A stretch of DNA of 64,000 bases from JADJSS01 sp046329815 (GTDB lineage: Bacteria; Bacteroidota; Bacteroidia; Chitinophagales; JADIYW01), in contig JAXLTY010000001.1 in the NCBI GenBank assembly GCA_046329815.1, positions 1,922,001-1,986,000 on the forward strand, read 5' to 3'. The position numbers and the translations under genes were made by a program. The notes beneath the pieces are model-generated. The model had not been told where the DNA came from, made no database searches, and worked only from the letters and a program-made list of their open reading frames with translations. Shown here piece after piece: positions 18,535 through 26,457 of this stretch. The stretch's first letter is position 1. Each line of letters starts with the position of its first letter.

Positions 18535-18608
18535 TAGTAAGTCGTAAGTAATCAATCTAAAGATGAATTACAAAAAACTTACGACTCACAACTTACGACT
18601 CATGACTC
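18535..18608. repeat. ACTTACGACT-type short repeat cluster at the cmk start
   Basis: AGTCGTAAGT at 18540-18549 is the inverse of ACTTACGACT at 18577-18586, which recurs directly at 18591-18600 and runs into CATGACTC, where the ATG of cmk lies. The arrangement can form a 10-bp hairpin just before the start codon. Similar units occur at 25531-25562 and 33011-33034. Confidence 0.75.
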
Positions 18609-19282
18609 AAAAAATAAACATTGCCATCGACGGATTTTCCGCTTGTGGAAAATCATCCACCGCCAAACGAGTGGCAAAAAAACTCGGCTACATTTATATA
18701 GATTCCGGTGCGATGTATCGCGCTGTAACGCTTTACTTTCAACAGCATTTGATTGATTTAGATAATTTTGAAGGCATAGAAAGTGCGTTGCCAAAAATTG
18801 AAATCGATTTTAGAAAAGTAGGTGACGTACATCATACTTTTTTAAATAATGAAGACGTGGAAAATGAGATTCGTCAACCACGCGTGGCTGCTATTGTTTC
18901 CGAAGTTGCCGCCATGAGTAATGTGCGTAAAAAACTAGTGGAACAACAGCAGAAAATGGCAGCACAAAAAGGTGTAGTGATGGAAGGTCGCGATATTGGA
19001 AGTGTTGTAATTCCTGATGCTGAGCTAAAATTTTTTATGACAGCAGATGTCGATGTGCGCACGAAACGCAGACAGGATGAGTTGCTGAAAAAGTCAGGAA
19101 AATTATTTCCGTTGGATGAACTAAAAGCCAATTTATTACATCGTGATAAAATTGATTCCACACGTGCTGATTCGCCTTTAACAAAAGTAGCAGATGCTAT
19201 AGAAATTGATACAACTTTCATTACATTGGATCAACAAATCGATCTTATTGTTGATCTGGCTCTTAAACGAATAAACAATTAA
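18602..19282 (+). CDS. cmk: Cytidylate kinase
   Basis: Cmk phosphorylates CMP and dCMP with ATP. I place the start at the ATG at 18602 (MTQKINIAIDG) because the upstream ATG at 18563 adds 13 residues encoded by the short-repeat sequence. The P-loop GFSACGKSS is near the N-terminus, followed by the CMP-binding region (DSGAMYRAV), the GRDIGSVV motif and the lid segment with RRQDEL and DKIDSTRADSPL. The length of 226 residues is typical. It follows porQ by 73 bp. Confidence 0.95.
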   Translation: MTQKINIAIDGFSACGKSSTAKRVAKKLGYIYIDSGAMYRAVTLYFQQHLIDLDNFEGIESALPKIEIDFRKVGDVHHTFLNNEDVENEIRQPRVAAIVSEVAAMSNVRKKLVEQQQKMAAQKGVVMEGRDIGSVVIPDAELKFFMTADVDVRTKRRQDELLKKSGKLFPLDELKANLLHRDKIDSTRADSPLTKVADAIEIDTTFITLDQQIDLIVDLALKRINN

Positions 19283-19362
19283 CAATAGATAAGTTCCAAT
19301 GTTTTCTGTAAACTTAGGGTAATCATTTATGATCTTTCAGGATTAAATTCTTTCGTAATATT

Positions 19363-19370
19363 TATTTTTG
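19363..19370 (+). promoter_or_regulatory. -7-like box for the desaturase gene
   Basis: TATTTTTG matches TAnnTTTG perfectly and lies about 18 bp before the ATG at 19389. No TTG box is present at the expected distance. Confidence 0.4.
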
Positions 19371-19388
19371 TTGTAATTTTCTGTTACA

Positions 19389-20489
19389 ATGGAAACAATT
19401 CTGAATACTATGGAATCACAAATAATTACTGACGAACAGCGCACGAAAGCAATTCGTAAAGAAGTGCAACTGGCAAGTAAAGAATTTCGTGCGAAATATC
19501 CGTTTTTGCAGCATCAAAACGCCATCGGGTTTTCAATATTTCTAATATCTGTTGCCATGATTGTGTTTTCTGCGTACTTATATCTGACGCACAAAATCGG
19601 AGTGGTTGTCGTTATACTTTCTGTCGCTTTCTGGACTTCTTTTTTGCATGAATTAGAACACGATCTGATTCATTTCATGTATTTCAAGAAAAATAAATTC
19701 ATGCAAAATCTGATGATGCTCGGCGTTTGGATTTTCCGTCCGATGACCATCAATCCTTGGTTTCGAAGAGATTTGCATTTTCATCATCATCGTGTTTCCG
19801 GAACTAAAACAGATGTCGAAGAACGCGGTTTGACGAATGGCGAAAAATGGAGTTTCAAACGATTAATTACCATTGCTGATATTTTATTTGGCGGTGTTTT
19901 GCGTGCAAATCTTATCCGAAAAGATATTATTCAGGCAGTTCAAACCGGTGAAATATCCAAAGAGCAAGCACTTGTCTTCAAGAAAATTAAAATGTATGGT
20001 ATGATGCCATTTACATTAGTATTGTACCTTATTTGGTATTTTTTCCTGTTGCATTATACAATTCATTATGCTTCAGCAATCTTTAATTTAGGTTATCAAA
20101 GTCCTTCATTTATTGAAGCACAAATGAAATGGATCAATCCGTTGGTAGCCATTTTGATATTTCCAAATTTGTTCCGAATGTACTGTCTGCACTTCATCAC
20201 ATCTAATATGCATTATTATGGTGATGTAGAAAGTGGTAATATTATGCAGCAAACGCAAGTGCTGAATAAATGGTATTTTATTCCGTTTCAATTGTTTTGT
20301 TTCAATTTTGGAAGCACACACGCTATTCATCATTTTGTAGTAAACGAAACTTTTTATGTACGTCAACTGACTGCATCGAAAGCGCATAAAGTCATGCAGG
20401 AACAAGGCGTCCGTTTTAATGACATAGGCACTTTTAAACGCGCAAATCGTTATTTTGAGCATACTAAATTGGAAATAGCAACTTTCTAA
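19389..20489 (+). CDS. Fatty acid desaturase / hydroxylase family membrane protein
   Basis: This is an integral-membrane di-iron enzyme with His boxes HELEHDLIH (about 92-100), HFHHHR (about 135-140) and HAIHHF (about 314-319). Membrane segments lie at about 45-90 and 200-230, with further hydrophobic stretches at about 235-270. Family members insert double bonds into acyl chains or hydroxylate lipids. The 366-residue length fits. Substrate is not predictable; carotenoid hydroxylases use similar boxes. It is transcribed alone, between cmk and rpsA. Confidence 0.85.
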   Translation: METILNTMESQIITDEQRTKAIRKEVQLASKEFRAKYPFLQHQNAIGFSIFLISVAMIVFSAYLYLTHKIGVVVVILSVAFWTSFLHELEHDLIHFMYFKKNKFMQNLMMLGVWIFRPMTINPWFRRDLHFHHHRVSGTKTDVEERGLTNGEKWSFKRLITIADILFGGVLRANLIRKDIIQAVQTGEISKEQALVFKKIKMYGMMPFTLVLYLIWYFFLLHYTIHYASAIFNLGYQSPSFIEAQMKWINPLVAILIFPNLFRMYCLHFITSNMHYYGDVESGNIMQQTQVLNKWYFIPFQLFCFNFGSTHAIHHFVVNETFYVRQLTASKAHKVMQEQGVRFNDIGTFKRANRYFEHTKLEIATF

Positions 20490-20560
20490 TACATTTTGTT
20501 TATTTTTCTTGTTAAAAACGCATTAAATTGCTCAAAATCAGCAATTATTTCATTTTCTCA

Positions 20561-20592
20561 TTGGCTAATTAGCTAATTAAATCGTATCTTTG
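20561..20592 (+). promoter_or_regulatory. Strong Bacteroidota promoter of rpsA
   Basis: TTG at 20561-20563 and TATCTTTG at 20585-20592 match the -33/-7 consensus exactly, with a 21-bp spacer. Transcription should begin near 20598 and give a leader of about 70 nt before the TTG start of rpsA. Confidence 0.85.
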
Positions 20593-20667
20593 CAGTCCAA
20601 AATTTGAGAAAAATACTCAGATTTTAGGTGAGATTTTTTATTTATTCATCATTTAAATTAGTCAATT

Positions 20668-22554
20668 TTGACAGACAAACCAGAAATTCCGTCATTGGAT
20701 GCAACAGAAGACATCCTTACGGTAGCAAAACAAAAAGAAGTTATCGAACAGGAAACTATTGAATTAGATATTCCTGCGGTAAAAGCAGAAGCGTTCGACT
20801 GGAACGTGAGCAAACGTGGTGCAAACAAATACAGCAAAGAAAAAATTGCTGAATTGGAAAACCTGTACGACCAAACATTTAAACAAGTAGAAGACAACGA
20901 GATCGTTAAAGCTGTAGTAACAGGTGTTACTGACACAGATGTGATCTTGAACATCGGATTTAAATCAGATGGTATGATCTCTAAATCAGAGTTCAAAGAT
21001 ACACCTGATTTGAAAGTAGGCGACGAAGTAGATGTGTATGTTGAAAACAAAGAAAACAAAAAAGGTCAGTTAATCCTTTCTCGTAAAAAAGCTAAATTAA
21101 CAAAAGCTTGGGATTATATCTGCGAAGCAAACGCAAAAGATACTATCGTTAAAGGTCGTATCATCAGCAAAACTAAAGGTGGTTTGATCGTTGATTTGTA
21201 CGGTATGGAAACATTCTTGCCAGGTTCTCAAATCGATGTGAAACCAATCACAGATTACGATCAGTTCGTTGGAAAAACAATGGAATTCAAAGTAGTGAAA
21301 ATCAACGAAACTATTAAAAATGCAGTTGTTTCTCACAAAGCGCTTATCGAAAGCGATTTAGAATCTCAACGTCAGGAAATCATCGGTAAATTAGAGAAAG
21401 GTCAGGTATTGGAAGGAACAATCAAAAATATCACAGACTTCGGTGCATTCATCGATTTAGGTGGTGTTGATGGTTTATTGTACATCACTGATATTTCTTG
21501 GGGCCGAATCAACCATCCGAACGAAGTGTTGAAAATGGATCAGAAATTACAGGTTGTTGTAATCGATTACGATGATAACAAAAAACGTATTTCTTTAGGT
21601 TTAAAACAATTACAACCGCATCCATGGGATTCATTGCCGGCTGATATCGAAGTTGGTAAAAAAGTGAAAGGTAAAATTGTTAACATCGAAGATTACGGTT
21701 CTTTCTTAGAAATCGTACCAGGTGTTGAAGGTTTGATCCACGTTTCAGAAGTGACTTGGAGCAACCAGCCGATCAACTCACGCGATTACTTCAAATTGGG
21801 TGATGAGTTCGAAGCGATGGTAGTTACGTTAGATAAAGACGAGCGTAAAATGTCATTGAGCTTGAAACAAATGCAGGAAGATCCTTGGAAATTGATCGCA
21901 GAGAAATATCCTGTTGGCAGCAAATTAAAAGGACAAGTGAAAAACATCACACCGTATGGCGTATTCGTTGAGTTAGACGATGTTGTTGGTGGTATGGTTC
22001 ACATTTCTGACTTATCTTGGACGAAACGTTACAATCATCCATCTGAGTTTACGAAAGTAGGCAACGAATTAGATGTTGTTGTTTTAGAAATAGATGTAGA
22101 TAACAGAAAAATCGTTCTTGGACACAAACAATTAGAAGAAGATCCTTGGGATACTTTCGAAACATTGTTCCCGATTGGTTCTACTCACGAAGCAACCGTT
22201 TTAAAACGCGAAGACAAAGGCGCTTTGGTTCAGTTGCCTTATGGTATTGAAGCATTTGCACCAACACGTCATATCAAAAAAGAAGACGGAAAATTAGCTG
22301 AAGTAGAAGAAGTATTGCCATTCAAAGTGCTTGAATTCGACAGAGATGACAAACGTATCATCGTATCCCACACACGTGTGAACGAAGACGTGAAATTGGA
22401 TGAGAAAAAAGCGATCGAAGGCGAGAAAAAGAAAGAAGCTAAGAAAACAAAAGATGCAGTGAAAGACGCAAACAGCAAAGTAGAAAAATCTACGTTAGGC
22501 GACTTAAGCTCATTGTCTGATTTGAAAGCGAAAATGGAAGGAAACGGCGAATAA
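20668..22554 (+). CDS. rpsA: 30S ribosomal protein S1
   Basis: S1 binds mRNA on the small ribosomal subunit. The 628-residue protein contains six S1 (OB-fold) repeats, roughly at 68-140, 155-225, 242-315, 328-400, 415-487 and 500-570. The third to fifth repeats carry the clearest motif (GxFVxL...GLxHxSxxxW). An acidic N-terminal extension and a Lys/Glu-rich tail (571-628) flank them, as usual in Bacteroidota. The start is TTG, supported by the promoter position. A strong terminator follows. Confidence 0.97.
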   Translation: MTDKPEIPSLDATEDILTVAKQKEVIEQETIELDIPAVKAEAFDWNVSKRGANKYSKEKIAELENLYDQTFKQVEDNEIVKAVVTGVTDTDVILNIGFKSDGMISKSEFKDTPDLKVGDEVDVYVENKENKKGQLILSRKKAKLTKAWDYICEANAKDTIVKGRIISKTKGGLIVDLYGMETFLPGSQIDVKPITDYDQFVGKTMEFKVVKINETIKNAVVSHKALIESDLESQRQEIIGKLEKGQVLEGTIKNITDFGAFIDLGGVDGLLYITDISWGRINHPNEVLKMDQKLQVVVIDYDDNKKRISLGLKQLQPHPWDSLPADIEVGKKVKGKIVNIEDYGSFLEIVPGVEGLIHVSEVTWSNQPINSRDYFKLGDEFEAMVVTLDKDERKMSLSLKQMQEDPWKLIAEKYPVGSKLKGQVKNITPYGVFVELDDVVGGMVHISDLSWTKRYNHPSEFTKVGNELDVVVLEIDVDNRKIVLGHKQLEEDPWDTFETLFPIGSTHEATVLKREDKGALVQLPYGIEAFAPTRHIKKEDGKLAEVEEVLPFKVLEFDRDDKRIIVSHTRVNEDVKLDEKKAIEGEKKKEAKKTKDAVKDANSKVEKSTLGDLSSLSDLKAKMEGNGE

Positions 22555-22576
22555 TTCGCATCGTTCTTATACACAA

Positions 22577-22604
22577 AACGTCTCGCATTTGCGAGACGTT
22601 TTTT
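22577..22604. terminator. Bidirectional terminator after rpsA
   Basis: A perfect 10-bp stem (AACGTCTCGC / GCGAGACGTT) with an ATTT loop and a T6 tail. It also serves the convergent CpcT-like gene. Confidence 0.88.
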
Positions 22605-22614
22605 ATTTATAATT

Positions 22615-23160
22615 TTATTCTTTCTGTCTCATCAAAACATAAGCACCTTTGGTCGTGCCCCAAACCTGCTGTTTTTCCTGGTTCCAGCCACGATCCCAAA
22701 GTATGATCTTATCTTCATACAAAGTCACTTCAGAAGTAGAATACAATGCGCCACGCAATGAACTCAAACACTCAACACCAGGCGTTGAACCGGAATAAGT
22801 GCCATCCTGATTTTTATGATAAAGCACTTCGCAACCGTGTCGCATCACCAAAGAATCATTTGCAAAATCTTTGAACCGTTCCAAATCTTTCCATGCACCA
22901 ACATATCGTTTTACATTTTTCAATTCATAAACTGTACTTGCAATAACCGTATCATTGGCAAGATATAAATGATACACACGTTGACGATATGGTTTGTTCA
23001 TCTCTGAAGCCAATCCTTGTTCCACATACAGCCAATAACCATTTTTATTGTTTTTCCAGAATTGCACGATGTGTAAATTGATATTGTAAAAACTGGTGTC
23101 ATTATTAGCTTGCGTTGCAGTACTGAAGTTGCCGCACATTCTTGATAATACTTCTTTCAA
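22615..23160 (-). CDS. CpcT/CpeT-family protein, probably 5'-frameshifted
   Basis: The 181-residue frame is a CpcT/CpeT (bilin lyase-like) domain: NGYWLYVEQG, PYRQRVYHLY, RHGCEV, GSLR-type cysteine region (CLSSLRGALYST) and LWDRGW...VWGTTKGAYVL. In cyanobacteria the family attaches phycobilins; in Bacteroidota it is a secreted protein of unknown role. As read, it begins at a weak TTG without signal peptide. An in-frame-looking signal peptide (MQKTFVFQFVFFSIILSGFSQ) starts at 23246 in another frame and meets this frame at an A5 run near 23163-23167; one extra A would fuse the two into a normal precursor. So it is either a recent pseudogene or a homopolymer error. Confidence 0.75.
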   Translation of the reverse strand: MKEVLSRMCGNFSTATQANNDTSFYNINLHIVQFWKNNKNGYWLYVEQGLASEMNKPYRQRVYHLYLANDTVIASTVYELKNVKRYVGAWKDLERFKDFANDSLVMRHGCEVLYHKNQDGTYSGSTPGVECLSSLRGALYSTSEVTLYEDKIILWDRGWNQEKQQVWGTTKGAYVLMRQKE

Positions 23161-23302
23161 TCTTTTTGTTTTAGCAAAATAGATTGCGAAAAACCGGAAA
23201 GAATTATACTAAAAAATACAAACTGGAAAACAAAGGTTTTTTGCATAACAGGTTTTTACAGAAAGCAAAATAATATTAAAAAATGACTTTTGTTGTTAAA
23301 AT

Positions 23303-23680
23303 TTACTCGTACAGAAACGGCTCATTAGAATGCACCCAAAAAACTTCGTTGTCAGTTGCATTATAAGTTACACCTATATATAGATCATTATTCAAGGTAA
23401 AATTTGATGTAAATGTAGCCGAATTATTGACAATAACTAATAAAGTATGAGTTCCTTCTTTTTTTGTAAGACGAAGTTGTCCATCACTACAAACACCAAG
23501 CAACGGATTTGTAGAAAGTCGCTTTTTAATGAGTGATTCATTATCAATAAACACTTCGACACTGTCATCTACAAACTCACTCTGAACATCAATTCCAAGC
23601 GTATAGTTTTTTGCTTCTTTTTTGCAGGAAATGCATATTGTTGCTGTAAACAGAAGAAACAGATAAATTGATTTTTTCAT
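23303..23680 (-). CDS. Small lipoprotein of unknown function
   Basis: The start at 23680 (MKKSIYLFLLFTATICISCKKE) is chosen because it gives a standard lipoprotein signal with the lipobox Cys at residue 19, and because a TATATTTG -7 box lies just upstream and would overlap the alternative ATG at 23701. The mature protein, about 107 residues, looks beta-rich and has no recognised family. The KK-E after the Cys resembles surface-export signals described for Bacteroidota lipoproteins. Confidence 0.7.
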   Translation of the reverse strand: MKKSIYLFLLFTATICISCKKEAKNYTLGIDVQSEFVDDSVEVFIDNESLIKKRLSTNPLLGVCSDGQLRLTKKEGTHTLLVIVNNSATFTSNFTLNNDLYIGVTYNATDNEVFWVHSNEPFLYE

Positions 23681-23698
23681 AAAAAGTCTTTTATAGTT

Positions 23699-23706
23699 CA
23701 AATATA
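23699..23706 (-). promoter_or_regulatory. -7-like box for the small lipoprotein
   Basis: The minus strand reads TATATTTG, an exact TAnnTTTG, about 20 bp before the chosen ATG at 23680. No TTG box is visible at the right spacing. Confidence 0.45.
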
Positions 23707-23819
23707 TACTGTTTTATTATTTTAGCAGATGTATTTTTAGTAAAAAATAGCTTATTAACAATGTGCTTAAATTCAATGTTACCAAAACTTTAAGCACTTT
23801 CATTCAAAGCAATTTTCCG

Positions 23820-23827
23820 TATTTTTG
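23820..23827 (+). promoter_or_regulatory. -7-like box for pckA
   Basis: TATTTTTG at 23820-23827 matches TAnnTTTG; a TTT sits 19 bp upstream where TTG is expected. It lies downstream of the first in-frame ATG (23763) and about 25 bp before the ATG at 23853, which supports the latter as the true start. Confidence 0.55.
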
Positions 23828-23852
23828 TTGTCCTAATTCAAAAGACAGAAAA

Positions 23853-25454
23853 ATGAATGATAAAGGCGTCAAGAATCCTTCCGCAGATTTAACAAAACTA
23901 GGTTTCCAACATACTACAGCAAACTGGAATTCAACAAGAGAAGAACTCATACAACGTACACTCGATTTAAATTTAGGTGTTTTAAATGACACTGGTGCTT
24001 TGTGTATCAATACCGGCGAATTTACCGGTCGTTCACCAAAAGATAAATTTACGGTGAAAGATGCGCTGACAGAAAATTCAGTAAACTGGAATCACATCAA
24101 CCAACCCTATTCACCGGAAGCTTTTGATAAATTACAGGAAAAAGTAGTGGCGCATTTGGACAAACAAAATGAAGTGTTTGTTCGTGATGTAACAGCTTGC
24201 GCAGATCCTGAATATCAGTTAAATATTCGCGTGGTGACAGAAACACCTTGGGCTAGTTTATTTGCAGATAATATGTTCATTCGTCCGACTGAAGAACAAA
24301 TCAAATCATTTGAACCGGAATGGACAATTTTGTGCGCGCCTTCTTGCTTGGCAAGCCCTACAGAAGATGGTACGCGTCAGCATAATTTTTCTATCATCAA
24401 CTTTACGAAAAAAGTAATTTTGATCGGCGGTTCAGGTTATACAGGTGAGATCAAAAAAGGAATCTTTACGGTGTTGAATTTCGTGTTGCCGCATCAAAGA
24501 AATGTGTTGAGCATGCACTGTTCTGCAAACATCGGAAACAACAGTGATACTGCTTTATTCTTCGGTTTATCAGGCACCGGAAAAACAACTTTGTCTGCCG
24601 ACCCGGAACGCAAATTAATTGGTGATGATGAGCACGGCTGGAGCGACAAAGGTGTGTTCAACTTTGAAGGCGGTTGCTATGCAAAATGTATCGATTTAAC
24701 AGAAGAAAAAGAACCGGATATCTTCAGAGCCATCAAACCGGGCGCTATCTTAGAAAATATTCGTTTCTACGAAGGCACGAACAGAGTGGATTTCGAAGAT
24801 GTAACGGTTACTGAAAACACACGTGTTTCTTATCCGTTGTATCACATCAATAATATTGCAGTGCCATCTGTTGGTACTGTTCCAAATAATATTTTCTTCT
24901 TGTCGTATGATGCATTTGGTGTATTGCCTCCAATCACCAAATTAACAGAAGCGCAGGCAATGTATTTATTCATTTCTGGTTATACATCAAAAGTAGCTGG
25001 AACAGAAGCAGGTGTTACCGAACCGCAAACAACGTTCTCGGCTTGCTTCGGCGCGGCGTTCTTACCATTGCATCCTGCGAAATATGCAGAAATGTTAGGT
25101 AAGAAATTAAAAGAAAGCGGCGCTAATGTTTGGCTGATCAATACCGGTATGACTGGTGGTGCGTATGGTGTTGGAAAACGTATGAGCTTGCCTTATACAC
25201 GTGCGTTGATTACGGCTGCGTTGAACGGCGAACTGAACAGTGCTACATACGAAGCATTACCGATCTTTAATTTCCAGGTGCCGACTGCGGTAAATGGTGT
25301 TCCTTCGGAAATTTTAAATCCAAGAAACACATGGTCTGATAAAGCAGCATACGATGCGAAAGCAACAGAATTAGCTGCTAAATTCAACGAGAATTTCAAA
25401 CAATATGAAGATCAGGCAAGTGCTGAAATTTTAGCAGCAGCACCAAAAGCATAA
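23853..25454 (+). CDS. pckA: Phosphoenolpyruvate carboxykinase (ATP)
   Basis: PckA converts oxaloacetate and ATP to phosphoenolpyruvate, CO2 and ADP, the entry step of gluconeogenesis. The 533-residue protein shows the substrate-binding TGEFTGRSPKDKF, the kinase-1a P-loop GLSGTGKTTLSAD, the metal-binding region GDDEHGW and the adenine-binding NTGMTGGAYGVGKRM. The start at 23853 is preferred over an ATG 30 codons upstream because the -7 box lies between the two and the extra residues are not seen in the family. It is a single-gene unit with its own promoter and terminator. Confidence 0.96.
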   Translation: MNDKGVKNPSADLTKLGFQHTTANWNSTREELIQRTLDLNLGVLNDTGALCINTGEFTGRSPKDKFTVKDALTENSVNWNHINQPYSPEAFDKLQEKVVAHLDKQNEVFVRDVTACADPEYQLNIRVVTETPWASLFADNMFIRPTEEQIKSFEPEWTILCAPSCLASPTEDGTRQHNFSIINFTKKVILIGGSGYTGEIKKGIFTVLNFVLPHQRNVLSMHCSANIGNNSDTALFFGLSGTGKTTLSADPERKLIGDDEHGWSDKGVFNFEGGCYAKCIDLTEEKEPDIFRAIKPGAILENIRFYEGTNRVDFEDVTVTENTRVSYPLYHINNIAVPSVGTVPNNIFFLSYDAFGVLPPITKLTEAQAMYLFISGYTSKVAGTEAGVTEPQTTFSACFGAAFLPLHPAKYAEMLGKKLKESGANVWLINTGMTGGAYGVGKRMSLPYTRALITAALNGELNSATYEALPIFNFQVPTAVNGVPSEILNPRNTWSDKAAYDAKATELAAKFNENFKQYEDQASAEILAAAPKA

Positions 25455-25490
25455 TACACAAACCTTGAAGGTTGGTACCAATAATTAAAG

Positions 25491-25512
25491 GACGCATTTA
25501 TTGCGTCTTTTT
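25491..25512 (+). terminator. Terminator after pckA
   Basis: A 6-bp stem GACGCA / TGCGTC with a 5-base loop is followed by a T run. A second small hairpin (AACCT-TGA-AGGTT) lies just before it at 25461-25473. Confidence 0.65.
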
Positions 25513-25515
25513 CTA

Positions 25516-25523
25516 TAATTTTG
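25516..25523 (+). promoter_or_regulatory. -7-like box for queE
   Basis: TAATTTTG matches TAnnTTTG. Transcription from here would start at about 25530, so the short repeats at 25531-25562 would form most of the leader. Confidence 0.4.
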
Positions 25524-25530
25524 AAATCTA

Positions 25531-25562
25531 AACTTACGACTTACGACTTATAACTTACGACT
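25531..25562 (+). repeat. ACTTACGACTT tandem short repeats in the queE leader
   Basis: Three units of the form ACTTACGACT, one slightly broken by TATA, stand head to tail immediately before the ATG of queE. The unit is the same as at 18577-18600. Confidence 0.8.
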
Positions 25563-25565
25563 ATA

Positions 25566-26180
25566 ATGAACTTCGATAAATCCACATACATTCCTGTTAT
25601 GGAACATTTCTACACCATACAAGGTGAAGGTTTCTACACAGGTCATGCAGCGTACTTTATACGTTTGGCCGGCTGCGATGTCGGCTGCGTGTGGTGCGAT
25701 GTCAAAGAGTCGTGGACCGTGGAGGAACATCAGTTGATGCTGATGGATGATTTAGTGAATGAAATAGTAAAATTTCCAGGCAGGTTAGTAGTCATCACAG
25801 GCGGCGAACCACTGATGTATGATTTATCATTTCTCACCGCTAAATTAAAAGAAAACGGATTTCAAATTAATATCGAAACATCTGGTGCATATCCAATTTC
25901 TGGTTCGTTAGATTGGATTTGTGTTTCGCCAAAAAAATTTAAAGCACCATTGAAAGAAGTGCTGCAAGAAGCGAACGAGCTGAAATGTATCATTTTTAAT
26001 AAAAGTGATTTTCAGTTTGCCGAGCAAAACTGCCTACTTACTACTAAAAACTGCCTGCTTTATTTGCAAACCGAATGGTCTAAAAAAGAGCGGATGCTGC
26101 CATTGATGGTTGATTATGTAAAAGAACATCCGAAATGGAACATATCGCTGCAAACGCATAAGTATCTAGATATTCCATAA
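25566..26180 (+). CDS. queE: 7-carboxy-7-deazaguanine synthase QueE
   Basis: QueE is the radical-SAM enzyme that contracts 6-carboxytetrahydropterin to the 7-deazaguanine precursor of queuosine. The 204-residue protein has the typical short N-terminus (HFYTIQGEGFYTGHAAYF), the cluster motif C-x3-C-x2-C in AGCDVGCVWCD, the SAM-binding TGGEPLMYD and a C-terminal SLQTHK segment. No other queuosine genes are nearby. It sits behind the short repeats and its own -7 box. Confidence 0.92.
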   Translation: MNFDKSTYIPVMEHFYTIQGEGFYTGHAAYFIRLAGCDVGCVWCDVKESWTVEEHQLMLMDDLVNEIVKFPGRLVVITGGEPLMYDLSFLTAKLKENGFQINIETSGAYPISGSLDWICVSPKKFKAPLKEVLQEANELKCIIFNKSDFQFAEQNCLLTTKNCLLYLQTEWSKKERMLPLMVDYVKEHPKWNISLQTHKYLDIP

Positions 26181-26182
26181 AA

Positions 26183-26215
26183 AGACGCACGGCAGATGCG
26201 TCTGACTGAATTTTT
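26183..26215 (+). terminator. Weak terminator-like hairpin after queE
   Basis: AGACGCA / TGCGTCT forms a 7-bp stem with a 7-base loop, but the T run only begins 8 bases after the stem. The stem resembles that of the pckA terminator. Confidence 0.4.
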
Positions 26216-26457
26216 GCTCCATTTTATATATTTTGAGCTCAAAAGTCACCAAATCAGGACAAAAATTGCTTTAGACCGTATGATTTTGGACTATTTTTTT
26301 GCAGATTTTTAGTACAACAGGTTTATCCGTTTCTCTTAAATAAAACTAAAACATAAATTTTTATTACATCAATCCATATTGTTCTTGTGCTTTTTGCGTT
26401 ACTTTAACAACTGCTATTTCATTCGTAAGTAGCACAGTTTTTGCTCAATAATACAAG

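Noticed and set aside
23763..23852. Upstream ATG as the start of pckA
   Set aside because: The -7 box lies downstream of this ATG, and the extra 30 residues are not a feature of the family.
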